Source of the DNA: Brucella anthropi_A
GTDB taxonomy: Bacteria > Pseudomonadota > Alphaproteobacteria > Rhizobiales > Rhizobiaceae
Reading direction: 5' to 3'
DNA: 64,000 bases
Assembly (NCBI RefSeq): GCF_046630315.1
Contig: NZ_LQBD01000008.1
Coordinates: forward strand, 1-64,000
Shown here piece by piece: positions 1-6,759 of the stretch (position 1 is its first letter; each line of letters opens with the position of its first letter). The translations under genes and the position numbers were made by a program. The notes below the pieces were generated by a model. The model was not told where the DNA came from and searched no databases. It was given only the letters and a program-made list of their open reading frames with translations.

Positions 1-71
1 TAGCCGCGCTCGGTAATCTGCGCGACAGCATCGCGCTTGAACTCGTCACTGAAATTGCCAGACCCCATCAT
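1..71 (-). CDS. IS3-family transposase OrfA, N-terminal fragment (cut by window start)
   Basis: Reading leftwards from the ATG at 71, the translation begins MMGSGNFSDEFKRDAVAQIT and continues ERGY to the window edge. The pattern of a DEFKRDAV-type helix followed by an ERGY turn is the beginning of the helix-turn-helix domain of IS3-family OrfA (InsE-like) proteins, which bind the element ends. Only about 23 residues are visible, so intactness of the element, and whether an OrfB with the DDE catalytic domain follows by frameshift, cannot be judged. A matching element end lies about 56 bp upstream (see 72-127). Confidence 0.7.
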   Translation of the reverse strand, partial: MMGSGNFSDEFKRDAVAQITERG

Positions 72-127
72 GGCCTCCTTGCCTCAAAAATAGGGAAGAA
101 AGCGTCCACAAATCTAGGGGCTATTCA
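72..127 (-). mobile_element. Terminal segment of the IS3-family element (upstream of its OrfA)
   Basis: On the minus strand this segment begins TGAATAGCCCCTAGATTTG at 127 and runs to the OrfA start. A TGA-initiated end followed by a CCCC-rich stretch is typical of IS3-family terminal inverted repeats, so position 127 is my best estimate of the element boundary. The other end is outside the window, so neither the partner repeat nor the 3-4 bp target duplication can be checked. Confidence 0.5.
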
Positions 128-623
128 AAGTGCCAAGCCGTCTCAACTTGTATAACTACCTCTTATCGCGACCTACAACGAGCTTGTTAACGGAATGTGG
201 GGTCATATCCTAAAAAGTGCGGTGTGGGGGAATTTTCTACACTGGTTGGCCCGATAACTGTGAATGTGCAGGTTGACATACAAAATTATAAGAATTGATC
301 TGAACTTGCACTGTAATAGGCAGAACAGGACTTTCGAACTAGCAGTTCTTCATCATTGGGCTTCGAGACAGCACCGCTATCCTATGGTGTATGAGCCAGC
401 AGGGGGCAGAAGAACTGTCACGCCGGGCGGAAGCGTAACTGAAATTGATGGCCCGCACTTTAACTCGATGTAAACCCATAAGGTTCTAGTTTTGTTGTTG
501 AATGTGGCTACTGCTAAAGCGGGCAGCAGCCCTTCCTAATGATAAGACCTCAAAGAGATGCCTGATGCCTTCTTGCGCCCAATCGTCCTGGACAATAGGT
601 AATCATTTTGCTATGTCGTTCAC
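128..623. other. Gene-poor, AT-rich island DNA
   Basis: About 500 bases with no supportable gene lie between the IS end and the methyltransferase. The one short open frame (264-473) has no recognisable motif and no ribosome-binding site. The composition is visibly more AT-rich than the chromosome beyond 8430. The segment presumably holds the methyltransferase promoter, but I cannot assign one. Confidence 0.6.
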
Positions 624-1928
624 ATGATGCCGACATGTATTGATCTTTTCGCAGGCTGTGGCGGACTTTCACTTGGACTGGGCGCGTCCGGTTTTAAGAC
701 CTTGATCGGTGTTGAAGCGCATTCTGATGCATTCGCAACTTATCAGCATAACCTTCTTGAAAAGCATTCAGATAGGCATACTTGGCCTACATGGCTCGAA
801 AAAAGGGCGTGGTATGCGCAAGACCTTCTTGCGCAACATAGTGAAAACCTTTTGGCTTTGCGCGGCAAGGTGGATTTGGTTGCTGGCGGACCACCATGCC
901 AAGGGTTCAGCATGAACGGATTGCGTCGCCCTGACGACCCTAGAAGTCGTATGGTAGATGTCTATCTTCAGTATGTTGAAACGTTGCGTCCACGTTTGGT
1001 CTTGCTAGAAAATGTAGTCGGTTTTCAATCGATGAAGCATAAGACCGGAGGAACGTATAGCGATTATGTCGCCAGAGAATTCCAGAGGCTTGGCTATGAT
1101 ATCTGGTCTGATGTTTTAAAGGCCGCTGACTGGGGGGTCCCCCAACGCAGGCCGAGATTTGTTCTGGTTGCGGCTCTGAAGGGCACATTAAGTGGAATTG
1201 ATCCAATCCAAAGGATGCGCGTGGGGAGAAAGACTTTTCTCGAGGCGCGTGGACTAAGTCTCAAGGGGACAAGTGCGAAGGCGGCAATTGAGGATTTGGA
1301 GGAAACGCAGGAACCTGACTTTGATGAGGAGTGGGGTCACCTCGGCTTTCGGGCCTTGAGGCGTGCGGATAATACGTCCAGTGCCTATCAGGAGCTAATG
1401 AGGGCGGGGAGTTCGGGCCAACCTAGCGATCTCCGGTTGCCTCGACATACCCCTACGTCGATTGCACGAATGCAAGACATTCTAAAGAACTGTGATCGCG
1501 GCGTGGGATTGCGACCAGATGATCGGCAGCGTCTGGGTATTAAAAAACGCTCGACAACTCCACTTTCACCAACCGCTCCTTCGCCGACCATAGGCACGTT
1601 GCCGGACGATTTCATTCACTACTCCAAGCCGAGAGTTATGACTGTCCGTGAACATGCACGTCTGCAGTCGTTTCCCGACTGGTTCTCATTTCGAGGGCCA
1701 TATACAACGGGTGGTCATAGACGAAAAGACGCGTGCCCCCGGTATACCCAAGTGGGGAATGCTGTACCGCCACTCTTGGCAGAGGCACTTGGTGAAATGC
1801 TCGCCGGATTACTTATCGTCCAGAAGAAATACGAGAGCGCTCATTTCTCGGAAGGCATCGATGTGCCTGGCAAACACGCGCCGGATTTCGGGAAAGTCGC
1901 TAATACTGATCTCGTCGCTTCCTTGTAG
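624..1928 (+). CDS. DNA (cytosine-5-)-methyltransferase (Dcm-type)
   Basis: A 434-residue C5-cytosine methyltransferase that uses S-adenosylmethionine to methylate C5 in a specific DNA sequence. The family motifs appear in order: motif I DLFAGCGGLSLG (from residue 7), motif IV GGPPCQGFS with catalytic Cys92, motif VI ENV (129-131), motif VIII QRRPRF (174-179) and motif X QVGNAVPP (about 378). The variable target-recognition region lies between motifs VIII and X, and the recognition site cannot be read from sequence. The last 120 bases overlap the 3' end of the convergent receiver gene. A Vsr endonuclease gene in the same island fits a Dcm/Vsr pairing, because Vsr repairs the T:G mismatches left when 5-methylcytosine deaminates. 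No restriction endonuclease is recognisable next to it. ATGs at 624 and 627 are both possible starts. Confidence 0.95.
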   Translation: MMPTCIDLFAGCGGLSLGLGASGFKTLIGVEAHSDAFATYQHNLLEKHSDRHTWPTWLEKRAWYAQDLLAQHSENLLALRGKVDLVAGGPPCQGFSMNGLRRPDDPRSRMVDVYLQYVETLRPRLVLLENVVGFQSMKHKTGGTYSDYVAREFQRLGYDIWSDVLKAADWGVPQRRPRFVLVAALKGTLSGIDPIQRMRVGRKTFLEARGLSLKGTSAKAAIEDLEETQEPDFDEEWGHLGFRALRRADNTSSAYQELMRAGSSGQPSDLRLPRHTPTSIARMQDILKNCDRGVGLRPDDRQRLGIKKRSTTPLSPTAPSPTIGTLPDDFIHYSKPRVMTVREHARLQSFPDWFSFRGPYTTGGHRRKDACPRYTQVGNAVPPLLAEALGEMLAGLLIVQKKYESAHFSEGIDVPGKHAPDFGKVANTDLVASL

Positions 1929-2753
1929 AACCCATCCGGCTGCTCCTTCCACTTCGATGACATGGCCAAGAATGTTTCGTTTACTAAGAACGTTCTGATC
2001 ATATTGAGCAGTCAACTTCCTCAATTCTCGTAGGCGCTCAACTTGCTCCTCATCGAGCCCAAAAGTTTCCGGGGAAGCCGATACGACTTGGGTAAGGCGT
2101 CGAAAATGCTTGAACATCTTCGCGCTGTCTACGGCACGGGTACCTAAGCGGTCATTCAGGTCGCCGGCTATGGCTGCTTCGTATTTCTCCTTCATCGAAG
2201 TTAGAAAGCCGAGGACGTCCGCGTCGAGTTCAGACATTTTCTCCACGCATTCAGGGTCACGCCGGCACATTGATAACATGGCCTTTTTCATGACATCATC
2301 GCATTCAGCTACGACCCTCATCGCCAGTCCACGCATTCCAGAGAGCCTGTCCAGTGCACGCGCCGTCTGGTCTATAAGTGCTCCGGTGCGCTCGATGAAG
2401 CGGTCTCGAGCGCTGCAATAGACACCTTCAACCTCCCTTTCCGCGATCATCCGGCGAAGCTCGTCTTCCGACACACTACCCGAGTAAAACAAGATCGTGG
2501 TCGATGGGAATAGTTTTCGGACTGTCGGAGCAAGCTCGTTTCCGTTTTCGTCCTTCAAGCGATAATCAAGCAGAATGATATCGAAACGATGATAAAGCGC
2601 GTGTAATCTCGCGTGTTCTTGAACCCCCTCGCTATTGGGGATCACGTCTATGCGAGCTAAGAAACCCGCATCGCGGACACGTCGTCGGAGGCTTTCTTCT
2701 TCTTGGGAGCTGAACGAATCTTCGATCCAAAGAATGCCGAAGTCGAGGTTCAT
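1809..2753 (-). CDS. Response-regulator receiver protein with helical C-terminal domain carrying an RNxxxH (HEPN-like) motif
   Basis: A 314-residue protein. Residues 1-130 look like a receiver domain: acidic pair E11/D12, phospho-acceptor candidate D63 in FDIILLDYRL, and a FYSGS switch loop at 89-93. The conserved Lys-Pro of strand 5 is not evident (GVYCSARDRF stands there). Residues 140-314 are predicted mostly helical and match no DNA-binding output domain I know. They contain KRNILGHV (258-265). RNILGH fits the R-[N/D]-x3-H signature of HEPN ribonucleases, found near the C-terminal end of such domains. This assignment is inference from one motif plus helical character. The start ATG overlaps the stop of the upstream GHKL gene (ATGA, 2750-2753), implying translational coupling. 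The 3' end overlaps the convergent methyltransferase gene by 120 bases. Confidence 0.8.
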   Translation of the reverse strand: MNLDFGILWIEDSFSSQEEESLRRRVRDAGFLARIDVIPNSEGVQEHARLHALYHRFDIILLDYRLKDENGNELAPTVRKLFPSTTILFYSGSVSEDELRRMIAEREVEGVYCSARDRFIERTGALIDQTARALDRLSGMRGLAMRVVAECDDVMKKAMLSMCRRDPECVEKMSELDADVLGFLTSMKEKYEAAIAGDLNDRLGTRAVDSAKMFKHFRRLTQVVSASPETFGLDEEQVERLRELRKLTAQYDQNVLSKRNILGHVIEVEGAAGWVLQGSDEISISDFPEIRRVFARHIDAFREMSALVFLLDDK

Positions 2754-5074
2754 ACTCTCTCCCCTGGAATGATAATCTCAAATTCCGCGCGACTACCGTC
2801 ACCGACGAGTTCGATAGAACCGCCCATTTCGTGAATGAGTTGCCGGACGCTGTATAAACCGAGGCCGGTTCCGTTGGATGATCCGGTGTAGCCGCGCTCG
2901 AATATTTTCGCAGGATCAACTCTTCTTTGGTCGATACCCATCCCATCATCCACCACCTTTATGGAAATGGAATCCTGCCCCTTTTGAATCGCGGTAAACT
3001 CAATCTTCTGAGCTTTTGCCTTCCGCGCGTTGTCCAAAAGATTGTCAATAATGACGGCGATATCCACCGGTGAAAATTCTCGTTGAAGCGACAGTCCCGG
3101 TGCCTCGAAAGTAGCATCCGGTATATCGGGTACGCCTACCAGACGGACCTCAAAGTATTCTTTGAGAAATTTCAGTAGGTCGCCGCGAACTTTGTCCGTC
3201 TGCAAATCTACCCGGATGTTTGGCGCAAAGGATAGGACGGTGCGTAATCTGTCGCCAGAAAGGCTTGCCCCAGCAATGGATCCTGACACACGTCTGGCCG
3301 ACTGTCTAATGGATGCGAGAACATCCTCCACATCCTCCAGTTCAAGGCCTGCTGGCATAGTGGCGTTTGACAGAACTTCTCGAATTTCGTGCGCCGCATT
3401 TGCTATCGCGGAGCGAATATGGCCGACATGTATGATGGCTTGATGCATGAGAAGTTGGATGCGCTCCACATCAACGTCTTGGCTTCGCCCGAGAAAGGCA
3501 GCTTGCTGTTCCAATCTGGCGATTATTTCATCAGCTCGCTGTCGTTCCTCGATGGCGCGACGGGCAACCTTCTGTGCTTCTTCCCGTGAGCTTTTCAGCT
3601 CTTCGATTCTGCGTCGAGCTTCCTCAACTTGGTGAAGAAGTGAGGTATCACCTCTACTTTCCGCAACTTCCGACATGGCCCTAAGGGCTGTGTCGGTAAT
3701 GTGATCGGGGTCTTCGGAAACTCTGGCTAGCTCCTCATCGTAGTATAAAATCTCTACGTCTTTGGAACGCGCAAGTGCGCCTATGATTGTCAAGATGCGT
3801 TCTCGCGCCCTGTCTGTCTCCAGACCCTCCGACGTATCACGATCTTGATCGCGTTTGTCTGCCCAGTTGACGCCGACGACATATCTTTCCAGTCGAAAGA
3901 TCATGTGCTTTCGAATGGCTTCAAACAATGCACGACTGCGGGCGTCTTCAACCAACCCGGCGTCTCTACTCGATACCTCGCGAAACATCTTGGGAGGCGC
4001 AGTGACATCTACACGGCCAATAATGTCTCGCGTGCCAAAGTAACGGGATTGTCCCTGCTGCTTCCTGCGGTTTAGTCCGAAGGTGTCGTCGAATTCCTCG
4101 CCTATGGGGAATATTCGGAAACGATTGAGAAAGAGAAATACACTTCCGAATTCGACTGGGCGCACTCCCATACGTGTAGTAAAAGTGTGCTTGGCAGATC
4201 TGTTGAGGAAGTAAATATGCCCCTCAATGTGGCTTTCTTGTAGCTCCTCGTATGGAGACGGCTCGCGTATTGCATAAATCTTCCTGCCTCTATCGAAGAG
4301 AGTGCTTTCGATAAAGCTGCCGTCGAATAATACCTGAATCCGGCTCGTCTTTTCTTGCAGGAGGTCAGCGATATTGTTGCCAACTGGTCCGTCCACCCCT
4401 TCGATCACGTCGTCGGAACCGTCAAGCAGCCAAGTACGAACCGCTACTTGTTTGGTTGTTCCGAACGGATCGATTAGCTTGGCGAGGTCCTGCCGCAGTC
4501 GCCTTATGTGATCTGCATTCCAAGCCTGCCGGGTATTCTGTATCACCAAAACCGTTCCGTGGTCGGTCGGCGGCTCGGCGTTGCGTATGGCTGGAAATGA
4601 TTGTGCGGTACTCAGTGTAACCTGAATATGTTGAAATTCTTCAGTGCTGTTTTGTTCGAACTTTGTCCAATCAATATCCAGCTTCGAGATCGATTTTCCG
4701 CCTTCTGCCCGACTGTAGAGTTCTAACTGCCGACCCAACGTGTCGCAGGCAAATCGCCCTATGCCCTTGCTTCCGGCGAACTGTCCAGCAGGCTTTATCT
4801 TGTCGCGATAGGTGTCTGGCTCGGCAAGGGCTTTGTCAGAATAAGCGACGAACAGCCATTTATCTCGAATATCGGTCGCGGACATCCCGAGGCCGTCATC
4901 AACAATAGTGATCGTTCCATTGTCCGGGTCAAATTCGATGTCGACCCTAGTCGCCTGCGCATCAAAGGAGTTCTTGACCAACTCGAATATCGCGACGAAC
5001 TCGTTGGTGACGAGGTCGCGGCCGATAATATCCTTCAAGTAAGAACTGATTCGAAAGGTCTCTTCTTTGCTCAT
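2750..5074 (-). CDS. Double-GHKL ATPase: N-terminal MutL/MORC/Hsp90-like ATPase plus C-terminal histidine-kinase-like ATPase
   Basis: A 774-residue soluble protein with two ATP-binding folds. The N-terminal one is of GHL type: N-box FELVKNSFDA (30-39), VDDGLGM (58-64) and GSKGIGRFA (101-109). This is the pattern of MutL, Hsp90 and MORC-like ATPases. The middle (roughly 400-600) is a helical, coiled-coil-rich segment with His-containing helices (LLMHQAIIHVGHIRSAI) that could act as a dimerisation/phospho-acceptor region. The C-terminal fold is of histidine-kinase type: N-box DNLLDNARKAKA (from 677), VVDDGMGI (707-714) and GTGLGLYSV (735-743). No transmembrane segment or sensor domain is seen. 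The adjacent receiver protein is its obvious partner. GHL ATPases encoded beside DNA methyltransferases are a known feature of some predicted restriction-modification systems. Position 5074 is chosen over an in-frame start at 5128 because MSKEETFRISSYL matches the beginning of the fold. Confidence 0.85.
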   Translation of the reverse strand: MSKEETFRISSYLKDIIGRDLVTNEFVAIFELVKNSFDAQATRVDIEFDPDNGTITIVDDGLGMSATDIRDKWLFVAYSDKALAEPDTYRDKIKPAGQFAGSKGIGRFACDTLGRQLELYSRAEGGKSISKLDIDWTKFEQNSTEEFQHIQVTLSTAQSFPAIRNAEPPTDHGTVLVIQNTRQAWNADHIRRLRQDLAKLIDPFGTTKQVAVRTWLLDGSDDVIEGVDGPVGNNIADLLQEKTSRIQVLFDGSFIESTLFDRGRKIYAIREPSPYEELQESHIEGHIYFLNRSAKHTFTTRMGVRPVEFGSVFLFLNRFRIFPIGEEFDDTFGLNRRKQQGQSRYFGTRDIIGRVDVTAPPKMFREVSSRDAGLVEDARSRALFEAIRKHMIFRLERYVVGVNWADKRDQDRDTSEGLETDRARERILTIIGALARSKDVEILYYDEELARVSEDPDHITDTALRAMSEVAESRGDTSLLHQVEEARRRIEELKSSREEAQKVARRAIEERQRADEIIARLEQQAAFLGRSQDVDVERIQLLMHQAIIHVGHIRSAIANAAHEIREVLSNATMPAGLELEDVEDVLASIRQSARRVSGSIAGASLSGDRLRTVLSFAPNIRVDLQTDKVRGDLLKFLKEYFEVRLVGVPDIPDATFEAPGLSLQREFSPVDIAVIIDNLLDNARKAKAQKIEFTAIQKGQDSISIKVVDDGMGIDQRRVDPAKIFERGYTGSSNGTGLGLYSVRQLIHEMGGSIELVGDGSRAEFEIIIPGERV

Positions 5075-5258
5075 AGTTCTTTTTACTCCAAGCGAGCAAT
5101 TTCTGAAGGGGGGCATTGCTTCATACACGGATAAATTGACGATTGGAGCGGGATATAGCCTTAGCTAGCGGGCCTCCATCTCTACGAAGCAGATGGTGAA
5201 AACGGCGCGCGGATTACCTATCTAAGGAAAAGTATACAGGTTTGTTGAGGGATGCACA
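5075..5258. promoter_or_regulatory. Divergent promoter region between the GHKL gene and vsr
   Basis: About 185 bases separate the two divergent genes, the only place in the module where transcription can start for both arms. No clear -35/-10 pair or operator could be identified. A GTTGAGGG ribosome-binding site for vsr is at 5243-5250. Confidence 0.4.
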
Positions 5259-5684
5259 TTGGTCGATTTTTTGACTCCAATCGAGCGCTCGAAGCGGATG
5301 TCGGCTATCCGCTCGAAAAATACCAAACCTGAGGTCACCCTGCGAAAAGCACTCCATAAACTCGGTTTTCGTTACAGGTTGGGAGGCGCAGGACTCCCCG
5401 GAAGGCCCGACCTTGTGTTGCCCAAGTATAAGGTTGCGGTGTTTGTTCATGGGTGTTTCTGGCATCGTCATGCCGGATGTAAAGTGGCGTCAACTCCGAA
5501 ATCCAATTCCGAGTTCTGGAGTGCAAAGTTTCAAAGGAACGTTGCGCGCGACGCGAAGGTTTCTTCAGAACTGAAAGCGCTAGGTTGGAATGTTTTCGTT
5601 ATTTGGGAATGCGAGTTGTCCGCGAAGTCGCGTCTGGCGGGGACAGCCAAACGATTAGCTGCGAAAATTTCTGAGCTGGCATAG
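5259..5684 (+). CDS. vsr: Very short patch repair endonuclease (Vsr)
   Basis: A 141-residue protein matching the whole length of Vsr endonucleases, which nick 5' of the T in T:G mismatches created by deamination of 5-methylcytosine. Residues 8-22 carry the family start (IERSKRMSAIRSKNT). D51 in GRPDLVLPKY corresponds to the catalytic Asp. The hallmark FVHGCFWHRH spans 62-71 and supplies His ligands and the intercalating aromatic residues. The start is TTG at 5259, preceded at a sensible distance by GTTGAGGG. No nearer ATG is in frame. It belongs functionally with the C5 methyltransferase at 624, although the kinase/receiver pair sits between them. Confidence 0.93.
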   Translation: MVDFLTPIERSKRMSAIRSKNTKPEVTLRKALHKLGFRYRLGGAGLPGRPDLVLPKYKVAVFVHGCFWHRHAGCKVASTPKSNSEFWSAKFQRNVARDAKVSSELKALGWNVFVIWECELSAKSRLAGTAKRLAAKISELA

Positions 5685-6014
5685 ATCGAACCACATTCCA
5701 CCGCATTTTCATGGGGTATCTCAACGGACATCGACCCTGTATCAGGCCGTACGCGGTGGATCTACGTTATCGAAAGTTCGCGAAGGGCATGCTACGCGGC
5801 TCTTTCAAGTCAGATTTTCGGAAACGTTTCCAATTGACCTGTAAATTCAAAGCAGTAGAGAGGAGGAAGAGTTTCCACTTTCTATTGCTATATAAGTTTC
5901 AATAGTTTGCGAACATGTTTGCCGTTGGTGTGTAGACTACCCATCAGGCTTTATCTTCTCTCGCTGCGGTACAAACGGTAAAAACCCTGGGTGGGATTGC
6001 TGGCGGGCGACAGA
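5685..6014. other. Intergenic island DNA without a supportable gene
   Basis: About 330 AT-rich bases between vsr and the end of the Arc-like gene. A 64-codon open frame at 5711-5905 has no motif, no ribosome-binding site and unusual composition. I see no RNA gene or terminator of convincing form. Confidence 0.5.
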
Positions 6015-6332
6015 TTAGTCATAAGATAGTTTGCTTTTCATTTTTTTCAGAAGCTTTAACGACGCTGAACTTTGGTCTGCATTCGCATTTGATGATAGAA
6101 TTTCCATAATCTGGTCAATTCTGCTCTCCAGTTTATCCAGGCGCTTCTCCAATGTATCGTGTCGCGGGCCCCGCCGAACGGAGGCGGCATCCGGAATGTA
6201 ATCCGGGAACGAGGCTTCTAGCCGGGACACGATTTCCCCATTTAGCGAGCGATTACTTTCAAGAGCCGCTGCTTCGATCTGTCGTTTAAGAGCTGCGGGG
6301 AGGCGCAGCTTCATTTGAGCATCTTCCATCAT
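6015..6332 (-). CDS. Arc/ribbon-helix-helix DNA-binding protein
   Basis: A 105-residue protein starting MMEDAQMKLRLPAALKRQI. The segment MKLRLPAALKRQIEAAALE followed by SNRSLNGEIVSRLEASF is the strand-helix-helix of Arc-type repressors (as in phage P22 Arc and Mnt), which bind operators as dimers of dimers. The remaining 60 residues are basic and helical (KRLDKLESRIDQIMEIL resembles a short coiled coil). The frame continues upstream to 6578, but that extension runs antisense through the neighbouring gene, so I take the ATG at 6332. It is transcribed divergently from another RHH protein, and inverted repeats lie between them (6331-6398). It is probably an autoregulator of island excision genes. 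Confidence 0.75.
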   Translation of the reverse strand: MMEDAQMKLRLPAALKRQIEAAALESNRSLNGEIVSRLEASFPDYIPDAASVRRGPRHDTLEKRLDKLESRIDQIMEILSSNANADQSSASLKLLKKMKSKLSYD

Positions 6333-6398
6333 GAACCATTTATGCCCCGCAATGGTCTTGACTGCAAGATGAACCATTATTAACCTGTAATGGTTCAT
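6331..6398. promoter_or_regulatory. Probable RHH operator: perfect 11-bp inverted repeat plus an extra half-site
   Basis: ATGAACCATTA at 6369-6379 and its exact complement TAATGGTTCAT at 6388-6398 flank an 8-base spacer. A third copy of the half-site (ATGAACCATT) lies at 6331-6340 and covers the start codon of the minus-strand Arc-like gene. Multiple half-sites between divergent RHH genes are the usual arrangement for a shared, cooperative autoregulatory operator. Which protein binds is inference. Confidence 0.65.
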
Positions 6399-6414
6399 AA
6401 TAGGAGTTAGGGTA

Positions 6415-6759
6415 ATGACGGAAACCATAACGATCAGTGTGCGCTTACCGCCAGCCGAAGGTGCTTGGCTTGCTCTTCGTAAGAAGGAGAACCGTAGCAG
6501 CGTAAATGTCGAGATTGTGAACGCGATCCGTAGAGCTATGGCCGCAGATCCGCTTACGATAGCCATCCACGAATGCACTGTTCCTGGCGATCTGTTCTAT
6601 ACAGTGTCGCTTGGCAGACACGGGGACGATTTTCATGAAGGTCATGACCGTGCTGGTGCATTCGCTGTAGCCTGTGCAAAAGCCAAAGAACTTGGTTTGC
6701 CTCGCGCTGCCATACGCTTCTTCGTGGAGGATTTTACGATGGGAGCGCGCAATGTCTAA
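6415..6759 (+). CDS. Small protein with N-terminal Arc/ribbon-helix-helix domain
   Basis: A 114-residue protein. Residues 1-45 (ITISVRLPPAEGAWLAL, then NRSSVNVEIVNAIRRAM) form an Arc-like strand-helix-helix. The rest (about 50-114) is an acidic/aromatic domain with no family I recognise. The stop codon overlaps the start of the serine recombinase by 8 bases (6752-6759), so the two are probably co-translated, and this protein is a good candidate for a control or directionality factor of the recombinase. It is divergent from the second Arc-like gene across the operator at 6331-6398. Confidence 0.75.
   Translation: MTETITISVRLPPAEGAWLALRKKENRSSVNVEIVNAIRRAMAADPLTIAIHECTVPGDLFYTVSLGRHGDDFHEGHDRAGAFAVACAKAKELGLPRAAIRFFVEDFTMGARNV

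Noticed and set aside
264..473. 69-codon open frame in the island's left spacer
   Set aside because: No ribosome-binding site, no motif, atypical residue content; likely chance in AT-rich DNA.
624..5684. Reading the methyltransferase region as an ordinary type II restriction-modification system
   Set aside because: No restriction endonuclease fold is visible. Vsr is a mismatch-repair nickase and cannot serve as the restriction partner.
5711..5905. 64-codon open frame after vsr
   Set aside because: No ribosome-binding site and no recognisable feature; ends in a low-complexity hydrophobic/aromatic tail.
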